Source: Amycolatopsis japonica (GTDB lineage: Bacteria > Actinomycetota > Actinomycetes > Mycobacteriales > Pseudonocardiaceae). From it: 64,000 nucleotides of DNA. A program made the position numbers and the translations under genes. The stretch is from the NCBI RefSeq assembly GCF_000732925.1, contig NZ_CP008953.1, positions 7,991,001 to 8,055,000 on the forward strand, read 5' to 3'. Shown here piece after piece: positions 59,698 to 64,000 of this stretch (position 1 is the stretch's first letter; each line of letters opens with the position of its first letter). The notes under the pieces are model-generated. The model was not told the origin of the DNA. It ran no database searches and was given only the letters and a program-made list of their open reading frames with translations.

Positions 59698-61361
59698 TGC
59701 GTACCCTCGGTGAAGACCGCGCGATAAGCCGGAGTCCGCCACAGCTCGTCGTGGGCGCCGACAGCCCGGACGCGGCCGTCTTCCAGCCACACCACCGTGT
59801 CCGCCCGCGACGCGGTGGCCGCGCGATGCGTCACCACCACCCTGGTCCTGCCGGGCAGCGTGCGTTCGATCGCCTCCTCGACGGCGGCTTCGGTGACCGT
59901 GTCGAGACTGGCGGTGGCGTCGTCGAGGATGAGCACCCGCGGCGCGTGCGCGATCGCGCGCGCCAGCCCGATCCGCTGCGCCTCCCCGCCGGAGAGCGGG
60001 GTTTCCCTGAGCGGCGTCCGGTAGCCGTCCGGCAGCCGGACGATCAGGTCGTCGACCTGCGCGGACCGGCAGGCGGCGCGTACGGCGGCCTCCCCGGCCC
60101 ACGAGCCGTAGCCGACGGCGTCGCCGATCGTCGCGCCGAGCAGCGCGGGCCGTTCGAAGGCGAACCCGACGACCGCGCGGAGCTCGTACGGCCGCAGCTT
60201 CTCCAGCGGACGGCCGTCGAGCGTCGCCGTCCCCTCGTCCGGGGTCAGCAGCCCACCGAGGACGTTGACCAGCGCGGACTTCCCCGAACCGGACCGCCCG
60301 ACGACCGCGGTGAACCGGCCGCCCCGCACGAGCAGGTCGACGTCGCGCAACGCGCCCGCGACGGTGACGCCGCGCAGTTCGAGCGTGCCCCGTCCGGGGA
60401 CGACGCCGAGGTCACCCGGTTCGGGGACCGGCGCCTCCAGCACCTCGGTGAGCCGCCGCGCACACGACCGCGCGCGGGAAAGTGTGGTGAGCAAGGGAAT
60501 CTGCGTGATCAGGCCCATGCCGAGGGCGACGTAGCCGAGGGCCGCGAGGACCTGGCCGACGGTCAGCCTGCCTTCCAGCACGCCGAAACCGGCGGCGGCG
60601 AGCACCGCGAGCTCGACCGCGGGCAGCAGCAGACCGGACCGCCACACCATCCGGGCCTGCGTGCGCCACATCCCGCGGCCGGCGAGGCTCAGCTTCGGCA
60701 GCGGCCGCAGCACACGGTCGGCTTCGCGGTCGGCGGTGCCCGACGCGGCGATCGTGCGGAGCCCGGCGACGGCGTCGACCATCCTCGCCGCGAGCTCGCC
60801 GGACACCTCTTGATAGGTGAGGACGTCGTCGGCGGTGTTCTTCAGGTGGGTGCGCGCGAGCATCAGGCCGAACGGGATGCTGCCGAGGAAGACGAGCGCG
60901 AGCCGCCAGTCCATCAGCGCGAGCAGGACGACGGCCCCGCCGGAGATGAGGGTGGTCGACCCGAGCTGGACGACGACGGAGGCGACCAGTCCCGCGCCGG
61001 TGCAGTCACCGGTGAGCCTGCTGATCGCGTCACCGTCGGCGAAGGTCGATCGGGTGCCGAGCGCGAGATAGCGGTCGGCGAGCTTGCGGCGCAGCCAGGC
61101 CGTGGCGGACGCGGTCATCCGCGCGGTGAGGATGCCGCCGATCAGGCCGACGGCGATTTCGGTGACGCCGAGGACGATCAGCCAGGTGACCTCGGGCAGG
61201 CTGGGCCGTCCGGCGACGACGGCGTCGACCGCGGCGGCGAGCGCGCCGGGCAGGAGCAGCCCCGCCGCCGTCCCGGCGAGCGCGCTGAAGATCAGCGCGA
61301 TCAGGCGGGGACGATCCAGTGCGGTCACCGTGACCAGCAACCGATCGGCGGAACCCGCCAT
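59694..61361 (-). CDS. ABC half-transporter 1 of the lanthipeptide operon
   Basis: 555 residues from the ATG with GAGGAG upstream. TM domain, then Walker A GRSGSGKSA, signature LSGGEAQRIGLARAIAHA and Walker B VLILDDATASLD. The Glu of the Walker B is Asp here, so hydrolysis at this site may be slow and the dimer asymmetric. A hairpin separates it from the precursor gene. Confidence 0.88.
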   Translation of the reverse strand: MAGSADRLLVTVTALDRPRLIALIFSALAGTAAGLLLPGALAAAVDAVVAGRPSLPEVTWLIVLGVTEIAVGLIGGILTARMTASATAWLRRKLADRYLALGTRSTFADGDAISRLTGDCTGAGLVASVVVQLGSTTLISGGAVVLLALMDWRLALVFLGSIPFGLMLARTHLKNTADDVLTYQEVSGELAARMVDAVAGLRTIAASGTADREADRVLRPLPKLSLAGRGMWRTQARMVWRSGLLLPAVELAVLAAAGFGVLEGRLTVGQVLAALGYVALGMGLITQIPLLTTLSRARSCARRLTEVLEAPVPEPGDLGVVPGRGTLELRGVTVAGALRDVDLLVRGGRFTAVVGRSGSGKSALVNVLGGLLTPDEGTATLDGRPLEKLRPYELRAVVGFAFERPALLGATIGDAVGYGSWAGEAAVRAACRSAQVDDLIVRLPDGYRTPLRETPLSGGEAQRIGLARAIAHAPRVLILDDATASLDTVTEAAVEEAIERTLPGRTRVVVTHRAATASRADTVVWLEDGRVRAVGAHDELWRTPAYRAVFTEGTQ

Positions 61362-61416
61362 CCCACTCCTCACACCGTGATCCCAACGAGATGAACCGGA
61401 AGGCAAAATGAAGACG

Positions 61417-61451
61417 CGGGAGCGGCGCACTTGGCCTGTGCCGCTCCCGCG
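61417..61451. terminator. stem-loop between the precursor and the transporters
   Basis: 11-base arms GCGGGAGCGGC (61417-61427) and complement (61441-61451). It lies 22 bases past the precursor stop and 56 bases before the first transporter. Such stems let precursor mRNA accumulate above the transporter mRNA. Confidence 0.75.
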
Positions 61452-61472
61452 CCTTCAGTGCTCAGCCGTGAC

Positions 61473-61616
61473 TCAGTGGCAGGTCAGCAGGCTGACGGTG
61501 CTGTTCGCGCAGGAGGCCAGCAGGCTGAGGTTGCTCGCGCCGCCGTGGCTGCCACCGCCGCCACCTTCGAGAACCTCGGGGGCTTCCAGGGCCTGCAGGT
61601 CGAGAACCAGTTCCAT
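61473..61616 (-). CDS. class III lanthipeptide precursor, SapB/AmfS type
   Basis: 47 residues, too short for ORF lists. Ribosome binding site AAAGGGAAC precedes the ATG. The leader has LVLDLQALEAPEV, matching the leader motif of RamS/AmfS. A GGGGG linker leads to the core. The core motifs are S28-X2-S31-X4-C36 and S39-X2-S42-X3-C46, then His. RamS has S-X2-S-X3-C twice; the first ring here has one more residue. Ser/Cys are expected to become lanthionine or labionin rings with dehydroalanine. SapB-type products are surfactants that help aerial hyphae form. Confidence 0.93.
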   Translation of the reverse strand: MELVLDLQALEAPEVLEGGGGGSHGGASNLSLLASCANSTVSLLTCH

Positions 61617-61655
61617 GGTGTTCCCTTTCACTAGTTACCTCTTGGTCCGCCGTCC

Positions 61656-64000
61656 TCATCGGACGGCAGTTCGGGAGGACAGGAAAGGCAGCGCGGCCTT
61701 CCCGTCCAGGGTGGCGGCCAAGGCGAGCAGGACGCCCGCGCCGCCGGTGACGACGTCCATCGACAGCCGCAGCAGCTGGTTGCCGGGGAACGCCAGGCCG
61801 CCCTTGTACGGCACCGCGTACCAGGCCAGCCGGGAAAGATGCAGGTCGATGGCGTCACGGACGCGCTGGTCCGGTTCGGCGCCCATGGCCAGCGCGGTCA
61901 TCAGCCCGCCCCTGCCGAACAGCAGCCCGGGGTGGATGACGAACTCGCCGCGGCACGCTTCACGCAGGCCGGGAAGGCTCTTCAACGCCTTCGCGTCGGG
62001 ACGGTGCTTCGCCAGCTCCTCGGCGACCATGAGGATCCCGGCGCTGCCGACACCCACGTAGGGCAACGTCCGGGTCTCGCCGTCGCGGACCTGCAGCGAG
62101 CCGTCGTCGGACTCGACGCACTCCTCGATGTCCCGCTCCAGCGCCTGGTCGGCGAAGGACAGCCAGCCTTCTTCGCGGGTGCGTTCGAACAGCCGCACGA
62201 ACAGCAGCGCCGGACCGGACCAGCCATTGAGCAGCCCTGCGCGGCCGAAGTCGCCAGGCGGGTCGGCGATCTCGAGCGCTTCGGCGAGCCGGACGGCGGT
62301 GGCGAGCGCCTGCCTGCCGAACTCGTTGTCCTTACGGGCAACCGCGAAATGCAGCTGAGTGAGCCCGATCCCGGACAGGCCGCCTTCCAGACCGTGGTCG
62401 GTGGTCTGGTCGACCAGCGTCGTCGACGCCGTCAAGAGCTTGGTGGCCTCTTCGCGGTAACCGAGCTCTTCGAGGACGTATGCGATCCCGTACGAGCCGT
62501 CGTAGAACCCCGGCCGTCCGGGCGGATCGCGGCGGATCGAGTCCAGCAGCCAGCGTTCGTGCGCGGGATGCCGCTCGCCGCTGACCGCCTTCAACGCGTG
62601 GAGGACGCCGGCCGCGCCGTAGCCGAAGCACGCTCCGCCGACACGGAACTGCTCGATGTCGCCGGGGAAGAGCCGGTCGGTGCGCTCGGGGGTCGCGCTG
62701 GCGAGGATCGCCTCGGTGATCTGCTTGCGGACCAGCGCCCAGTCCGGTCGTTCCTGGTCCAGCTCGGTGGCGCTCGTGAGCGGCGGCACGTTCCGGGGTG
62801 CGAGCTCCGCGACGATCGAGTCGGCGTAGCCCTCCGGGACGTCGAAGCGCTGCTGGACGAAGTCCGCGAGCCCGCGCAGTTTCGCCGGGGCGAGTTCGAG
62901 GAGCGTCGTGAGCGGCAGGAAGATCCACAGCTTCAGAACGGCGAGCGCGTACTCGTCGACCTCGAACCCGTTCCGGTCCCTCGGCGCGCGGAAGCCGGGC
63001 GCGCCGAGCGCGGGCCGGGTGCCGCTTTCGACGTCCGAAGCCATCTCGAAGTCGATCAGGGAGACCGCGTCGTCGTCCCCGTCCACGAGGATGTTCAGCG
63101 AGTGCAGGTCGCCGAAGACGATCCCGCGTTCGTGCACCTCGCCGACCATCGCCTCCACCCGGCGGACCAGCGCCAGCGCGCGTTCGGTGTACGCGGCGAT
63201 GTCGGCCTCGGTGGTGTCGCGCCGGGTGAGCGGGTAGTTGCGGGCCAGCCAGTTGCCGAGCGAGACGCCGGGCATGTACTCCATCGCCAGGAAGTGGTGC
63301 TCCCAGACGGTGAAGCGGTCGTAGGCGGTGGGGATGCCATCGATGCCCTTCAGCCGCTCCAGCACCTCGTGCTCACGGCGGAGGCGTTCGACGGCGTCGA
63401 CCTCGTCGCGGTCCAGGCCGGCGAACGGCCTGGCCTCCTTGAGGACCACTCGTTCGTCGTCGGCCTTCCGGTCGGCGAGGTACACGCCGCCGCCGTTGGA
63501 GAAGTGCAGAGAACTTTTCACCTGATAGGGGAACTGATCCGCTCCGCCGCTCTTGCGAGCTGCGAGATGAGGCGCGAGGAACTCCGGAATCGTCACCCAG
63601 TCGGGTACGGAGAAGGTCGGTTCGCGCTTGTCCGGGACCAGCGTCCCGTCCGGTTTGCGTATCGCGAGGACCCGCTTGCCGTCGAGTTCGACCCATTGCT
63701 CGGCGAATCCGCCGTAGCGGACGTAGAGCGGGCCGGCACCATACCGAAGATCACTGAGAATGTACGCCCCGGGCTCGCCGTCGAGCTTCGCCGACAACGC
63801 CGCGAGAACACGCTCCAGCTCGTTGTTGTCAGCCGGATAAAGAGTCAGTAACTTACCGCTTCCGTCACGCGGAGCGTATTTCGAATTCCTGGCCAGCAGG
63901 GTCGTCCGCGAACGCAGATGCTTGTACGACACGGCGTGCTCGACACAATGCTCGTGCACCTTCACGAGCACCCGCTCGGCGTTGCCCAGACCTGCCGACA
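61656..64000 (-). CDS. class III lanthipeptide synthetase LanKC (RamC/AmfT-like), 5' end missing
   Basis: The visible 781 codons run off the right edge; the frame stays open to base 64000, so the true start is outside. The N-terminal part has YKHLRSRTTLLARNSKYAPR of the lyase-like domain. The kinase has FGDLHSLNILVDGDDDAVSL and IDFE. The C-terminal cyclase domain has glycine-rich repeats (GSYGIAYVLEELG, GLEGGLSGIGL) but no CHG or WC zinc motif, which distinguishes class III from class IV. It phosphorylates, eliminates and cyclises the precursor encoded 39 bases downstream. Confidence 0.93.
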   Translation of the reverse strand, partial: SAGLGNAERVLVKVHEHCVEHAVSYKHLRSRTTLLARNSKYAPRDGSGKLLTLYPADNNELERVLAALSAKLDGEPGAYILSDLRYGAGPLYVRYGGFAEQWVELDGKRVLAIRKPDGTLVPDKREPTFSVPDWVTIPEFLAPHLAARKSGGADQFPYQVKSSLHFSNGGGVYLADRKADDERVVLKEARPFAGLDRDEVDAVERLRREHEVLERLKGIDGIPTAYDRFTVWEHHFLAMEYMPGVSLGNWLARNYPLTRRDTTEADIAAYTERALALVRRVEAMVGEVHERGIVFGDLHSLNILVDGDDDAVSLIDFEMASDVESGTRPALGAPGFRAPRDRNGFEVDEYALAVLKLWIFLPLTTLLELAPAKLRGLADFVQQRFDVPEGYADSIVAELAPRNVPPLTSATELDQERPDWALVRKQITEAILASATPERTDRLFPGDIEQFRVGGACFGYGAAGVLHALKAVSGERHPAHERWLLDSIRRDPPGRPGFYDGSYGIAYVLEELGYREEATKLLTASTTLVDQTTDHGLEGGLSGIGLTQLHFAVARKDNEFGRQALATAVRLAEALEIADPPGDFGRAGLLNGWSGPALLFVRLFERTREEGWLSFADQALERDIEECVESDDGSLQVRDGETRTLPYVGVGSAGILMVAEELAKHRPDAKALKSLPGLREACRGEFVIHPGLLFGRGGLMTALAMGAEPDQRVRDAIDLHLSRLAWYAVPYKGGLAFPGNQLLRLSMDVVTGGAGVLLALAATLDGKAALPFLSSRTAVR

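Noticed and set aside
61839..63851. 670-residue open frame on the plus strand
   Set aside because: Antisense of the lanthipeptide synthetase; no start signals or domain.
1..64000. CRISPR array or integrated element
   Set aside because: No regularly spaced repeats, cas genes, integrase or transposase are seen. The direct repeats at 20960 and 22079 are only two copies.

Overview
The window is high-GC actinomycete chromosome. The gene families point to the Pseudonocardiaceae, most likely an Amycolatopsis-type organism: DUF397 and DUF574 genes beside an XRE/DUF5753 regulator, a DUF3558/EspG/PPE-like cassette, glnX-glnH-pknG, and a SapB-type class III lanthipeptide locus. The genus is an inference from gene content, not from a marker gene. 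I see no transposase, integrase, prophage, rRNA or CRISPR array. Many intergenic gaps hold long perfect palindromes.

Layout. 1-4180: partial gene, secreted Thr/Pro-rich protein, a palindrome cluster, and the divergent MocR/YczE pair. 4540-6113: a Clp N-domain protein, a small HTH protein and a divergent PP2C-like phosphatase around a tandem operator. 6167-10653: DUF998 protein, D-cysteine desulfhydrase-like enzyme and an amidase-TetR-DUF2236 operon. 10754-14296: four-gene membrane/secreted operon, probably metal related. 14354-18006: DUF397/DUF574/XRE cluster. 18227-25568: metallo-beta-lactamase, gnd, an AbiEi-like gene between direct repeats, a second (fused) HTH-Clp N gene with the same operator type, FAD reductase, and a purine permease. 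25565-31169: TM protein, PAS-GGDEF-EAL protein, GNAT, arylamine N-acetyltransferase, secreted trypsin-like protease. 31295-31574: tRNA-Phe, tRNA-Asp and tRNA-Glu on the minus strand. 31720-39672: SCO6745-like protein, small proteins, cold-shock protein, L,D-transpeptidase, SigE-like sigma factor with a TM partner, MHS transporter, thioesterase. 39740-49127: pknG, then on the opposite strand an EspG/DUF3558/PPE-like cassette with an internal duplication, then glnH and glnX. 49258-58005: AcoR-like regulator, AcoX-like protein, two-component system, second cold-shock protein, and a TPP enzyme next to a hydroxyacid-oxoacid transhydrogenase and a thioesterase. 57961-64000: lanthipeptide operon, in transcription order synthetase (LanKC), 47-residue precursor, two ABC half-transporters.

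How genes work together. The two Clp N/HTH loci carry the same domains, split in one and fused in the other, and both have two GTCAAC-N4/5-GTTGAC palindromes at the promoter. They look like paralogous autoregulated switches and are the best candidate for an undescribed system. glnX, glnH and pknG form an amino-acid sensing relay in mycobacteria; here a T7SS-substrate cassette lies between glnH and pknG. The window ends inside a SapB/AmfS-like morphogen operon.

Limits. Starts were chosen by eye from Shine-Dalgarno-like sequence and family N-termini. Family names come from recognised motifs, not database searches.
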